Assembly (NCBI RefSeq): GCF_009727055.1
Contig: NC_052353.1
Location: forward strand, 39,509,038-39,573,037
Direction of reading: 5' to 3'
From: Benincasa hispida
Taxonomy: Eukaryota; Streptophyta; Magnoliopsida; Cucurbitales; Cucurbitaceae
Length of the DNA stretch: 64,000 nt
Part shown: in pieces, positions 11,473-24,249 of the stretch
Position numbering within the stretch: the first letter of the stretch is position 1
How the letters are laid out: the number at the start of each line of letters is the position of its first letter
Notes under the pieces: generated by a model
Seen by the model: the letters and a program-made list of their open reading frames with translations, nothing else
Databases searched by the model: none
What the model was told of the DNA's origin: nothing
Position numbers and translations under genes: made by a program

Positions 11473-14400
11473 TAGAACTTCTTTAGGAGATAAAACAAGT
11501 ACTTCAACATATGAAATTTCTCTTTTATTTATTTATTTTAAAAAAAGAAATAGAGAATAATAGAAAGTGACAATTAGCTTAGGAATGGGAGGACCCTCTC
11601 ACCTGTAAGCTACAAAATGGAGGAGTCTTCTAATAAGAAATAATTATTTGAAAACTAACTATAAAGAAAATTGAATATTGCCAAGAGGAAGTGTGTGCAT
11701 CTCCTTCCAAATAAGTCAAAAGGAGAGTCGTACCTAATAACACATTTTGTGAATTGTTTCTAGAGCTTATTTATTGCTAGTATGTGTGTGTATATTTATT
11801 TATTTATTGAAAGAAAAATGCAACCACAATAGAAACTCATCAATCCAATTATCCAACCACAAGAGAAATTCATCAACCCAAATAATGAGGAAGATACAAT
11901 GCGGGCACAAATATAGCCCATTTATGGGCTGGGCCATTATATAAAAGAAAAATTAATTACACTCTAATTCGGATGAGGGTTTTAGTCATCAAAGTTCTTT
12001 TAAAAGTTTTTGGCGATACTTCCGATGAAATATTTATGTGACCTACAAATACAGTGCAATTAGTTTCCAAACTATCCAACAAATATACTAAACTTAAAAA
12101 CAAATACACTGCAATTGAAAATCACTCGACCAAACCATCTACATTGCTTTTTTGAACTTATCCAAAATATATTAGTTTTAAAAGTGAAGGTTAGACTAAT
12201 AAAAACTTTATCTAAATAATTACATTCATGAAGAAAGAAATCGATTTAGATTAGAGTATGAAAATCTCAATTAAAAATCGTCAATTGAAATTGCTAACCA
12301 ATTATGATGTGGTGTTGATGTCAATCGTGGAGAACTGATGAATAGAAGAGAAACAAACAATATTCAAAGATGGTACATCCTTCCTTGATCGCATATGAGT
12401 ATAAGACCCCCAAGACAAATAGGTTAATACCAACACCGTCTACATGCTTGGCCTACCTTTTCACAATGGCTTGATAGGAATCACTTTGGAAAGAAGAGAC
12501 TCTGCGACTTAAACTATTTGTCGTGGCTGATTAAGCCAAGTCTTTCATCTGCAAAGTAGACTTGTCATCAATTATTTTCCACGATTCTAATCACATTAGG
12601 ATTTTACATCTTTGTCTTCTACGATTCTAATCACATTAGGATTTTTGCAACCATCTCGATATATTGTTAACCGAGAAATAATACATTCAGAAGTTGGAAA
12701 AACTTTAGATTGGATTAGATCGACACGATGTTTAAAAGATGTGTTTGAAGTAACAGAAACTTCAATAAAGCAGAAGTCATGATAGTAGTTATTTTTATCT
12801 CACTTACCATTGAACAAAACTCGATCGTTTAACAACCATAAGAAGAAAACGTCAGGAGGATGAAGAAAGCTAGGGCTACGTGTTGTATTCTAATATTTTA
12901 TGTTTGAAACAAAAATAATAATAAATATAATGTTCAAAACTATTTTAAAACTGTGAATCTTGATTAAGTTTAATAGAAAGTATAATAAAAACAATAAATT
13001 TCAGTTGGGATATTTAATATAATATGATAATTTAAATTTCAAACGAATATTTCAAAATTAGTTGTTGTAGAAGATTTGAAAATTCAAAATAAGTATTAAA
13101 TTTGATATGTAAATTCATAACAACTACTAAAATCTCGAAATTTAAGGATGATTATCCGCTTGATCTAATCAAGTTAGTTGGCATTGAAAGTCTGGAATAT
13201 TTAGTTTAATTAATTAAAGTCTCATTAATACAAATGTCGAATTAATTACACAATAATTAAAAGAAATGATAAGGACATTTTAGGATTTCCAAAAGTTTGA
13301 CTCACGTGACTTCCATGCGTTTTGCTATAATTCAAAACTACTCCACCTTTTGCTATTTTTTCAGATGATAATATAATTACTACTATTTACCTGATTATTC
13401 CCTGGTAGAACTGTATTCCTTTGTTTCAAAGTCTAAGGAAAAGAGAAACTTAATTGACATTTTCCATATCCAATATAACCACTAAACATCTCAAGCTCCA
13501 CCTAAAGTTAGAAAACACAAGAGTAAATAAGGTATCATATTACATTGAAACTAACAATAAATTAACAACCTTCACCAAGAAAATGTGAGAGTTATAATGT
13601 GGTTTAATCAAAGTAGCAAACTTTTTCTTTTAGAAAAAGTAAATATAATTTAATAGCCAAAACTGAGAAAATTATGAAAGTAGAAGAAGATTAAACAAGT
13701 CCTCCCTTTCCCATGGTCATTTACCATCTTTAAAAACCTAAAAACAAATATTTAAGTAAAATAATTTCCTTTAGCATTAGAAAAAAAAGAAATTAAAATA
13801 CCTAAAAGGTAGTTCAAAATCAAATTCTACTAATTTGTTCTAAACTTAAGCAACCAGTAGTACTCTTTTTCCATTTAACACAAACCCCACCTATTTCAAC
13901 AAAACCAAAGACTTGAGAAAGAAAACTATTTAATGAAGCTAAATTAAAGAGGCGTTGCAAACCGAATTGAGCTTCTCAAACAATAAGGACAAAATTAATT
14001 CAGGAAACACTTTACTAACACTTTACTAGCAGAAACCAAATAATCCAAACAAACCCCATCTCATATTCCCAAAGAATTTGAATTTTAGCACCATTTCAAC
14101 ATCCTCAAGAACAATTCAATCAGAAATCAAGCAGAAACAATAGTTCCAACAAGAAAAAGCAGTACAAACACGAACTCTCTGGAAGAAAAAGCATAAAATT
14201 ACTTCCAAGTAGATCAAACAAACAGAGGATGAGATCTTGAAGAAACCATCATCAAATCAACTACCAAAATGTTGACACAAAGAAATGCAGAAACAAGCCA
14301 TAGTGTAACAGAGACTAAAAGAACTGAGAACCCAAACTTGCTAGAAATATAACAATGGTTAACAGTTGGCTAAGATAGGAAATTATGCCATTATCAATTG

Positions 14401-17400
14401 CTAGAAATATAAGGAACAAAAACTTACAAGTTAAAATATTGTTTCTCAATATAAAATCGAAAGAAAACAAGTGCCAAAACTAAACACCTTAATAGTCGAA
14501 AAAGTCTAATATCATTACATGCAATAAATTGGTTTTTGTGATAGAAGATTTCAGTTGACTTAGATCCATGTTTTCACTATGAATTTCTCCACTAAAGTTC
14601 TGATGACTGAAACATATAGAGATACATGAATTAGAAACATAACAACAAAGCTAGAGTGCTAAAAAACCTCTATGAAAAACATCAACAAGAGAACAAATCA
14701 GTTAAACAACAAGTTAAAGCATCTACATACACTATTTGTCTTAGAATTTCAAAGCTGATTTTAAAATATATATATAAAAAAAAAGGTTTAAATGGGTGGA
14801 AGGATTCAGTGATTAACCTCAAATAATTAACTTTTAATGTTCAATAATTTTGAGAAAGAGAGAAAAGCACCTGGTAGATGAAGAAAGTTGAGAGAAATCC
14901 TTAGAAATTGGCATTGTAAATGACATAAAAGAGAGGAAGAAGACATGTTTGTTCTTACCCAAAAATGTAAATATGCTCCAGCTATGAAGTAGCTATGATA
15001 ATTATAAGATAGCTACAAAACAAACCAATTAAGTTCCTAAATCCACTATAACATGCATATACGAAGAAGCTACCTTAACTACATGATAGGCACCCAACAA
15101 CTTAATTGAAAGGCTCAATCCACTAAAACATGCGAAAGATTTTTCTACAAGCTTAACATATGGAAAAAAAAATGCAAATATACAAACCACTTAGTAGCCT
15201 TTGTCTTCTAAAAGCTTTGACTTTGATCCATAATACCTGCAACAGGAAAGGAGAGGTTAGATTCTTCCTATTGTGAAAAGATTTTTCTCTTATCAATATG
15301 AAAGACGAACATTGCAGGTTAGGAACCAATAATAGAACTATACCAAAAAGCATTAAAATCGAAAGCTACTTATTCTTCATTTTTCTTTTAAAATGTAATG
15401 TAAAAAAAATAGTTTAATATGAGTTTAAAAACCATCTTAGATGATTCTCAAAACTACTTAAAAAAATTCCAAAAGAATGTCTAAGCATCACTTTGACTAC
15501 TGAAGCCACCTAAATAAAGGGTCTAAATGACACTTTAATTCTCAACCACCTAAAAGGTTCTTAAGTGACACTTTCATTCTCAACCTCCTAAAAAATACTT
15601 GAAGGCAAATGTATGCACTTAAGCTTGAAGTTGATAGCATTTCAAATTTGAAGAGAAAATGCAACATAAAAAGCTAAAGTAGATGTAAATTCATGAAAAC
15701 ATGACAAAAGGTTCATGTCTTACTATATAAAGTGGTGAGATCAAGTTCATCAAAAGGAAGATATCCTGCTATCAACACGTAGAATAACAAGGACCAAACG
15801 TATGTAATAGCACCATCATAACTCTTGTGGTTGACCACCAAAAGGCAATCTAAAAACTATATAATCAAATTTATAAAAACAAAATGGTTTACAAGTTTTT
15901 AGATCCAACATAAATGCCTTTGGTACTACACAGTTTTCATTCCCACATGTTGTGTGGAGTAGGCTTACTCCCTGTCAGCAAATCACCAATAACCGATGAG
16001 CGAAAAATTGAGTCTTTAATCATGTTTGATACAAGAATGCTTTTAATCATGTTTGTTTCCAATAAAAAAAAAATCATAAACAGTCAGTTCTAATCAGTAT
16101 TTTACATGTATCATTTCTCCCAAACGTCATTTAGCCCAACCCCTCCCTCCCCTCACCCACAACCATAAAAAAGAGAACAATTAGGGACTAAAAGGAATCT
16201 ATCTTAAATTTTACAAAGCTTGGAGTGGAGCAAAATGCAAATTACAACACTCAACACCTTCAAGCAAAAACAATGATTTACCTAGCACTTTGTATGTCAA
16301 ACTAGTTACATCGTATATCTAAGCCCTTAAATTTCAGATCTTGTAAACTTGTAGGTGTTATAAATCAAAAGTAATCACTTATCTCGCTCTTTCAAAGTTA
16401 AGACCCATTCATTTACCACCATCTTGAAATACAGAAAGCTACTCAAATCAAAAGAGAAAAGAATGATCAAATAAAAAATCTAAATTCCATCACACATGAC
16501 TTATATGTAAGTAGACATAGAAACCTAGTTAACAAGAAAATTTGCATGTGATAAAAATTAATAGTTTAGTAATAAGTAGACATAGGTCCCATTTAAGCTA
16601 CCAAGGTTTACATGCTCCCATTTCATATTTGCACACAAATTAATAGTTTAGTAATAAGTAGAACAGCACACAAGTAAGACAAACATAAATGTAGATTGTA
16701 ATTCGATGATGAACCACTATAATAATATTTACATTTAGATTCCATTTTATCAAGGCATACTTCCGGGCAACTTTCAATGGATGTGTATACTTATCACTCA
16801 CGAAGGAAATATCAGATTTACAAATTAGAAATTCCAAACCTATATAAATATAATATTAAACAAACAAATAAAAGCATTATATCGATTTGTTCAAAGAAAA
16901 AACTGGTATATTGGAAATAAAGAAATGAGAGATAAGAACACCTTAAATCCAGAGAGTAGTATGCAATATTGGAATTAAATTTTATCTTCTTCCTCAATGC
17001 TCTTTATAGAAGAACTATGACAGTATTTTCTATAATAGTATTTCTTAGAAGGGAGTTTTAATCTAAACTAGTTAATATCTTCGTACTAGTTACTAGAACT
17101 TGGAGATCTATTTAATCCTATTTGCTCTTGAGTTGGTATAAAAATAGACCATAGGCAGAAAGTTGCAAACATAATTTGGTTTGTTATTTATTATAATAGC
17201 TCATTTATTAATATGGATCAAGTTAAGCTCGCTCGTAAATATAGCTTCTATCTCTAATGATATTCTTGTCACTTGAATATTCTGGGAGGAAATCAAAGTG
17301 AGTTATCATAAGGAGCAATCTACTGCAGTTTGACACTAATTTAAGAACCCCATAATGAACCTCAATAGTTATTTATTTATAACTATCATATATCATTAAA

Positions 17401-17764
17401 TGAAATGAAAATCATTTAATATCTAGGAGTTTTAAAAGGCCCAACCATTGATAGATTTGCAAGCAGAGGTGATTCAAAATCATTGAGCCTTTCCCTTAGG
17501 TATCACTCTTTTGTTGTGCTACCAAAATTTTATAATTGAGCCTTTCTTTAAGCACGGTTCTTCAAAAACACAAGAACATTCACGCATAGCACAATCGCCT
17601 TAAAATTCAAACACTAAGAATAACATAATTAATACAAACAACTAAAATTAAAGAACTCCTCAATCAAATAATTTGATCTTGATACAATTCCAAACATTCT
17701 ATCTACAAAGTCCAATGAAACCCAACAGAAACAAGAAAGAGCAATTCAAGAGATAGAAAGAAAC
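11211..17764. other. AT-rich repeat-like region; no complete gene
   Basis: There is an A run at about 11448-11472. Long stretches (roughly 13690-14000) are recognisably related to 34490-34800 in the same orientation (shared words such as CTCTTTTTCC/GCTTTTTCC, AACCGAATTGAGCTTCTCAA/AATTGAATCGAGCTTTTCAA), so the two regions are diverged copies of one repeat, perhaps the interior of a DNA transposon. No transposase frame is visible on either strand. Confidence 0.45.
12581..12645 (+). repeat. 25-bp direct repeat, two copies 40 bp apart
   Basis: The words ACGATTCTAATCACATTAGG + ATTTT occur at 12581-12605 and again at 12621-12645 without mismatch, with a 15-base spacer. No coding context is evident. 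Confidence 0.8.
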
Positions 17765-17881
17765 CTCAGTATAAGCTTCAATGACAGCTCCAATCCGACC
17801 CTTTTGAAAATAGTGGTTCCCATCTTTTCTAAGAAGCTCGACTTACTCTGCGGCGGTCAGACAAGGAACTTTTGACCCCAT
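17765..17881 (-). pseudogene. Orphan first exon resembling plant CHIP (TPR/U-box E3 ligase), with a stop
   Basis: Read on the minus strand from ATG at 17881, 39 codons give MGSKVPCLTAAE, a TAA stop, then VELLRKDGNHYFQKGRIGAV and IEAYTE, directly followed by a splice-donor-like GTTTCT at 17764. This matches the start of the first TPR repeat of plant CHIP-type co-chaperone ubiquitin ligases (recognition from family knowledge). The TAA is one base from CAA (Gln). No later TPR or U-box exon is visible downstream on this strand. It is therefore a gene fragment, plausibly captured by a transposon or left from a disrupted duplicate. Retroelement R2 inserted 113 bases upstream of its start. Confidence 0.55.
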
Positions 17882-17993
17882 AACCAAGCAAAGGAATCAA
17901 AGAATTTCTATACTTGGTGGGAGAAACATACAATTAAATAGGAAGTAGAAAAACGCAACATCAAAACTAAAGTGCTAAACAACTCTATATGAA

Positions 17994-18424
17994 TGTTATG
18001 GAAAGACTCGAAATCAAGAAATAAAACAGTATAGCTGGCAGTTGAACCGTTGTCGACCTCTTTCTATTAAGTGTTGTAACCACCAGAGCTTCATCGTCGA
18101 CTGAATCGCTTGCACATATATAAACGAAATCGAATGTGAGATTAATGTAAGAGTGAATAAGAAATCGAGAGAGTAAGGCATTCATTCTATAATACTTTGA
18201 AGAGTAATAAAAGAGAACCTTCCAATTTGCACAGTGGACTTAGACCTTTGGCCGAACCATTTAAACTCCTGTGTCTTTTCTTCTTACCTCTACGATCGTT
18301 TAGATTTTGCTAAAGTATCGTTTACATGATCATGTAGTTCCTATCGCATCGTGTACACAATCGTTTAGCTCCGTACTCAATCGTCTATACGATCGTTTAA
18401 CTCCTCAGTTGTCTCTATACAATC
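17994..18424 (+). repeat. R2 5' LTR, left part
   Basis: It begins TGTTATGGAAAGAC and aligns with 29323-29750 of the 3' LTR. It is cut off at 18424, where the R3 LTR starts (TGTTGGGG). Its last ~130 bases (from about 18291) are present again at the start of the right part (22603-22740). Confidence 0.8.
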
Positions 18425-20814
18425 TGTTGGGGTTGGTGTCCTAATTCTTCTGGTGGTTTCATAGTTTGTAAACATTTTGTATACATATTGTTATTAATAA
18501 AATGATGTTTTTTATATGCATTTACTCAAATCTAATAAACTAAGATTCGTGGTTATTTCATGTAACTTAAGCATGTATGTGAGACATACAAGTAGATCAT
18601 GCCTTAAGTAATAATCTAAATGGTCTGTAGTAGATGGATAAAAGAGGGATGTCTTATCCTGATGACACTACGGATACGGCCCGCTTTGTAAATTTTACAA
18701 GTGTTGTAAAGTGTTACAAATGGTTTGATCCCGACCATTCATGTGGAGACATGCGAGTGGGGTATCCTATACAAAGAGTTTGTATAAGACCGGACCACGA
18801 TATGTTTAGTCTCTTTATATAACGTCGTTGATAATTGAGACTTACATTTCACTAAAATGACCATAGATGACATTACCTTAATCCTGAGTGAGTTGGGAAC
18901 TCCTGCCTATGAGGGTGGTTCTTTGATTTGTATGGGTGAGAGTGGCAAATCAACAAGCTTACCATTTTGGGGATTCGTCTAATTGGGGAGCTGGAAACTC
19001 AGCTACACAAGACGGAATTCACTCCTTCCCCGAAGCAGGGGTAAGTAGATAAATTGCTCCCTTAAGGGCTAATTTTGAGTCATGAACATAGTGGCCACAC
19101 CCTCTCCTGGCCCGAGAGGACTTAGTCATAGTAGGACTATGACTTATTGTTCATTAGAGGAATCAATTTTACTTAAATAGTTAGATGTAACTACACAGGG
19201 CAAAACGGTGAATTGGCCCAGTTGTACTTACGAGTAATTTGTGAAGGGTCATCACACTGTTGATTGGTCATATGGACACAAAAATATATCTGTAGTGCGA
19301 AGAGTGCAACTGTCGGTCTTTAATGGAGTGGCCAACAGTTAACGGATGGTGGACTCGTGATTAAAGAGTTTAACCAGTTATTCACATACCGTTGGAACTT
19401 CAAGCTACAGGTCCATGAGGTCCCCTTGGTAGCTCAATGGGTTCAAGTAGGGGTATTCAAAAAACCCGGAAACCCGACCAACTCAGACTACCCAACCCAA
19501 ACCGCAGTTTGGGTTGGGTTGGGTTAAAAATGTTAAAAAATATTAAATTCGAGTTGGATCTCGGTTTACCCCATTCAGAGTCGGGTCAACCCGACCCGAC
19601 CCAAATATATATATATAAGTTAAAAAAAAACAGTTAAATTAAAAAAAAAAAAAAAACAGAACTGGTGACCTAACCCGACCTAACCTAGAAATTTTGGGTT
19701 GGGTTGGGTTGGGTTGACCCTCCAAAAAAGAACTAATAGGTTCATTATTAGCCAACCCGAATTTTTGGGTTGGTTCACAAAAATCTTCCAACCCGGCCCA
19801 ACCCGGACTATGTACACCCCTAGGTTCAAGTTGAGAATCAAATTTTGGGTTAATTTGAACTGTTCAAATTAACAAGAGGAAATTTAGTTATATGTGAATA
19901 TTGATATGATGTATTAGATACATCAATTGGAGGAATTAATATAAATATGATTTATATATAATACCATAAAATAGAAAAGGAACTATGGTTTATATGTTTC
20001 ATATGATGAAATATTAAAACTATAGGTTATAAATATAATATGATAAGTTGGTTATTATATTTATTTATAACATATTAATTATATGATAATTAATTATTCT
20101 TTTTCTCTAATAACCGAATTGAGTGGGAGGTTATTGAAAGTTTTATGGTAACTGTGAGATAAAAGGAAAATGATTTTCCAAGACTCGATGGATGATTCAT
20201 TCGGAATAATCTCACGAAAAAGGCTATCAAGTAAAAGATTTTACTAAGCGATAGCATAGAGAGCATACGCGATTGAGCTACGAGTTTACTATACAATAGT
20301 TACTCACTTAATCGTTGCTACACGATCGAGTAGCAAAGTCTATATGATAGGCTTCATCTTCTAAACGATTGGGTACATCGTCTATACGATAGGCAGTATT
20401 CCTCTCCCATTTACTCAATCATCTACCTCTTGCTTTCCTCAATACAAAATCATATAGAGCCCACAACTTCTGGATTCTCACACTGAGAATACCAAGGTAA
20501 CCATTGTGGTGGTGTTCTAATTTAGTTCGAGGATCGAGTTGGACTCGATTGGGTTCGAGGTTCATTCAGACGTTCATTGAGATCATTTTCTGATTGTTGC
20601 ATTCGAGTTTTTGTTGATTGAACGAGTTATTGAACGATCGAGGGATACGTGAAGAAAGGTTCTTCAAAGGTTTGCATACTCTATCCCTTGTATCTTCATA
20701 TTAAGTAGCATGCTGTAATTTCTGTTTATGTATAATTGTTTCTGTGTGGAGTTCTTTCTCAATGGGATTTGGAATGATCCGCTTCCACTCACCATCTTGT
20801 TTAGATTTCCTTCA
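18425..20814 (+). repeat. R3 5' LTR (2390 bp including a MITE)
   Basis: It starts TGTTGGGGTTGGTGTCC and ends GATTTCCTTCA, followed after two bases by a primer-binding site. It aligns in reverse complement with the solo LTRs at 23325-25511 and 31331-33728. It holds a 375-bp hAT MITE at 19448-19822. Parts near 18660-18800 and 18990-19400 also resemble the R1/R4 LTR, so R3 is a related lineage. Confidence 0.85.
19448..19822 (+). mobile_element. hAT-type MITE, copy 2 (375 bp)
   Basis: It begins TAGGGGTATTCA and ends TGTACACCCCTA, with a perfect 8-bp target duplication GGTTCAAG at 19440-19447 and 19823-19830. The interior has CCCAACCC and GGGTTGGG clusters around a (TA)n/poly-A centre. It aligns with 5633-5967 in the opposite orientation. 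The two other R3 LTRs lack it, which confirms insertion. It encodes nothing. Confidence 0.92.
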
Positions 20815-22602
20815 ATTGGTATCAGAGCTAGGTTGTTATGATATTCCAAATTCCATTGCTGTATTGAACTTCTTTTACAGTTATGGTGGGTTTTAAGTTT
20901 CTACAATGCGTTTAAGAGTTAAATGTGTTTGTGGATGTGTTGATGGATGTTTACGGGATGTTTACCTCTATTTAAAGCTTTCTTTAAGTTTACAAAGTGT
21001 TAATTTGTAAGGGTCCATGTGTTTCTGAGCATAATTAACAAGCAATCGAGTCTGTATTCAAAGTGTTTGGAGATTTTTGAGCCGTTCGTGATGAAGTTTC
21101 GAAGCATGGAGATATTGTTCTCATCGAAGAAGAAGACCAAAGGTTGGTCGCATCGTGTAGCCCAAGCCAAATGATCGTTGAGATTTGACTAAACGATCGT
21201 GTAGAAAAGTTATACCCGATCATGTAATTTTTACTAAACGATCACATAGCTGATGCTAAACGATTGAGTAAAAAGTTTACTCTCTCATGTTGCGTTGGCT
21301 GCTCGATTGCGTAGATGCTTGGGGTAAACGATCGTATAGAGTTTATAACACTCGTCGCATGGTAGGCGCGTACACTAAACAATCGTGTAGTCCAGTATGT
21401 TTCATCGCATAGTCACTGACTACTCTATCACCAGGTATACGATACTTGACGCTTGCCCTACAATCGTTTAGACGATCATGCTTCACGACATAGTTGTCGT
21501 CTACTTAATCATTTAGGCATGTGTTACACGATGTGTGTTGCACGATCGCGTTACCTTCATGCTTCATCGCATAGTCATAGGCACTCGATCCATGCTAAAC
21601 GATCATATATGTTCGTACAGCATTGCTAAACGATCACAAGAAGCTGTTACACGATCAAGGAGACACAGCTTCGCTTGGACGGTTTAAGACCTGGTTCGCC
21701 TGTTTGAACCGGTGGACTCAATGCTCTTTGTAATAGTTAGCTTTATTCTTCAAGATTTGAGGCTAATTATTCCGGTCCTTCAACTTTTATCTAATATACA
21801 TGAGATGTATGTTTGTTTATATGCCATAATGTATGATATATAGATTTAAAACCCACCTTAGGTTATGCATTTTGTTCATGCATCATCTTTATATTATAAG
21901 TGTTATAATATAGTAGATCGCATGATGAAATTACATTAAAGCATGCTCATGCATCATATAATATAAGAGTTATATTTATGCATGCATCATCTTTATATTA
22001 TAAGTGTTACAGTATAAGGGTGTATGAGAGCATGTATGCTTGGTTTATTACTTTGTTATATAAGAGTTATATGAGCATGACACTTAGGTTTATTTATAAA
22101 AGTTATAAATACCTTGTATGTGTTGCTTTGCATTGTGGTTGGTTTTAGTTGTTTCCTTTTATAAGAGTTATAATGGAAATTAAAACTAAAATCAATAAGA
22201 AAGAGTTGCATGCAAACTTAGGTAAAATCGTGTTTTAAAAGGGTTTTAAAATTTGATTGAGATAGACCTAAGTTCATGGTTCTAATGTGATTAGAAATCT
22301 AAGTTTAATCTTTTAAATCAGTTTAATAGGATTAAATTGATTTCCATAAAAGATTAAATTTGTAATAAATCTATCTATAAGGGACCTTTTGTTTAAGGCG
22401 GGTTCTAGCTAGGCTGGGCTATTTAAGTTGACGGAAACGGAACACCTCTACCTGAGAACCTACCTGGAAAGGTGAATTAGATAGATTTGCTACAAGTATG
22501 CAACAGTTGATCAAAGACTTCATTAAAGTGTTTAATGAATGATGATTAAAAGTTGTTTAACTTTCCAAAGTAAGCGTTACTTTTGGGAAAACCTAAAAAG
22601 TC
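20815..22602 (+). other. R3 non-coding leader, truncated before gag
   Basis: No frame of note. Sequence 21170-21670 is packed with variants of CTAAACGATCGTGTAG. Sequence 21880-22140 repeats GCATGCATCATC..TATTATAAGTGTTA-like units, and its overall character matches the leader of R4 (53150-53800). R3 therefore stops at about 22602, just before gag would start, and joins R2 LTR sequence. No R3 3' LTR in this orientation exists here. Confidence 0.6.
20817..20828 (+). promoter_or_regulatory. R3 primer-binding site
   Basis: TGGTATCAGAGC, a perfect match to the 3' end complement of initiator Met-tRNA, lies two bases after the LTR end. Confidence 0.9.
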
Positions 22603-22992
22603 ACGATCGTTTAGTTCTACAATCGTTTAGATTTTACTAAAGTATCATTTACACGATCATGTAGTTCCTATCGCATCGTGTACACGATCATTAGCTCTGC
22701 CCACAATCGTCTATACAATCGTTTAGCTCCTCAACTGTCATCTATACGATCGTCTAACTTCAGTCAACTGTCGTCTACACGATCGTCTAACGCTTTCTCC
22801 AACTGTTTGCTTAATTAAACTATCGTTTACTTCTTGGTGCATCGTCTACACGATCGTACAACCTTTTGGTAAACGACAGAAGGATTTTCAAGCTTCAACA
22901 TTCTATTTCCCCTAACTCTTGGATTGTTATCGACCATTATATCTGAGTGTTTTGTGATTATTAACGTCAAGATCTAGTCATTTGGGACAACA
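22603..22992 (+). repeat. R2 5' LTR, right part
   Basis: It begins with an ACGATCGTTTAG word, aligns with 29619-29995, and ends GGGACAACA two bases before the primer site. The first ~135 bases duplicate the end of the left part. Confidence 0.8.
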
Positions 22993-22994
22993 AG

Positions 22995-23006
22995 TGGTAT
23001 CAGAGC
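22995..23006 (+). promoter_or_regulatory. R2 primer-binding site
   Basis: TGGTATCAGAGC, a perfect complement to initiator Met-tRNA, is placed immediately after the 5' LTR. Confidence 0.92.
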
Positions 23007-23077
23007 TCAGTGAACAATTCAAGACAGCTCCAAGATTTGAATTCTTGATTCAGAATAGTCAATCTTGAAGACCAAAA

Positions 23078-23324
23078 ATGGCAACTACCAGATATGAGAT
23101 TGATAAATTTGATGGCAAGACAAACTTTGAACTATGGAAAGCAAAGATTAAAGCAGTCCTAGGGCAGCAAAAGGCTCTCTTGGCCATTACGGACCCTGCG
23201 AAGTACCCTGAAACACTTTCTGAGGTAGACAAAAAGACTATTGAATCGAATGCATAAGGAACCATTATTTTCAATGTCACAGATAGTGTTTTGAGGCAGA
23301 TTGTCAACCAGCCTACTGCCTATG
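23078..23324 (+). pseudogene. R2 gag, 5' part (interrupted)
   Basis: ATG at 23078 opens MATTRYEIDKFDGKTNFELW, the usual N-terminus of a TNT1-like copia Gag. An in-frame TAA at 23255-23257 follows residue 59 (KKTIESNA, stop, GTIIFNVTDS). The frame is then cut at 23324 by a solo LTR. It resumes without loss at 25517 once the insertion and one copy of the CTATG duplication are ignored. Confidence 0.85.
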
Positions 23325-23839
23325 TGAAGGAAATCGAACATGAGGATTTCCATGAGCAGCGGAATAGATCATTCCAAATTACAATCATGTATGAACATTA
23401 TAATTATAATCGTAAACAAAACAAATGGTTATGCATTCATTACAAAAATTACAGCATGAAAATATAACTGAACAAGGAGAAATGCTACGAACATTTGTCG
23501 ACTCGTCTCCACGTTCCTTGCTCACGAACGCTCGAACACAGAAACCTCGAACGCTCGAACAACACGACCGCTACGCAGCACGAACACTGCAAACTCGACC
23601 TCAGCAATCGCCTCAGTCACGAACACCCCAACAGCACGAATGGCCTTCACAGAACCTCGACGGTGTCAAGTTGAGTATGACACCACCAATAAGGCTACCT
23701 TGGTATTCTCGGTGTGCAAATTTAGAGAGTGGGCTCTATGTAGACTTCGTTTGAGGTAGAAGACAGAGGATTCAACAATCGTGTAAACGATTGAGCAAGT
23801 GAGAGAAGACTGAACCTATCGTATAGGTCGATGCCCAAT

Positions 23840-23935
23840 CGTTTAGTAAAAGCTAAGCAATCGTTTAGCAAAAGCTAAGCGATCGTTTAGCAAAAGCTAA
23901 GCGATCGTTTAGCAAAAGCTAAGCGATCGTTTAGC
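23840..23935 (-). repeat. 22-bp tandem array, unit GCGATCGTTTAGCAAAAGCTAA
   Basis: About four units occur in tandem. The unit starts GCGATCGTTTAG and continues CAAAAGCTAA; the first unit has CAATCG. The junctions make near-palindromes CTAAGCGATCGTTTAG. The other R3 LTR (31850-31990) has the same words in less regular form. Confidence 0.85.
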
Positions 23936-24249
23936 TCATCGTTTAGTTCTGTGTCTGTCGCTTACAAACACTACACGATCATTTACCTTTTATCAAGCTA
24001 TCGCTTAGTAAATCCGTGTTTACTTGACAATTCCCATGAGATTCTTTTTCGGTGAGAGAAAATCTTAAAAACAATTTTTGTCAACATTACTAAAATTAGG
24101 AAAACAATTTTCCTTTTATCTGACGGTTACCATGAACCACCAATAACCTCCAACTCAATTGGTTATTAGAGAAAAAGATTTAATTATCCAATAATTAATA
24201 TTATTATAAATATAAATGATAACCAACTTATCATACTATATTTATAACT

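Noticed and set aside
16710..16735. CACTATAATAATATTTAC as a CACTA left end
   Set aside because: Differs from the expected CACTATAACAAATATTA, no subterminal repeats follow, and no 3-bp duplication matches.
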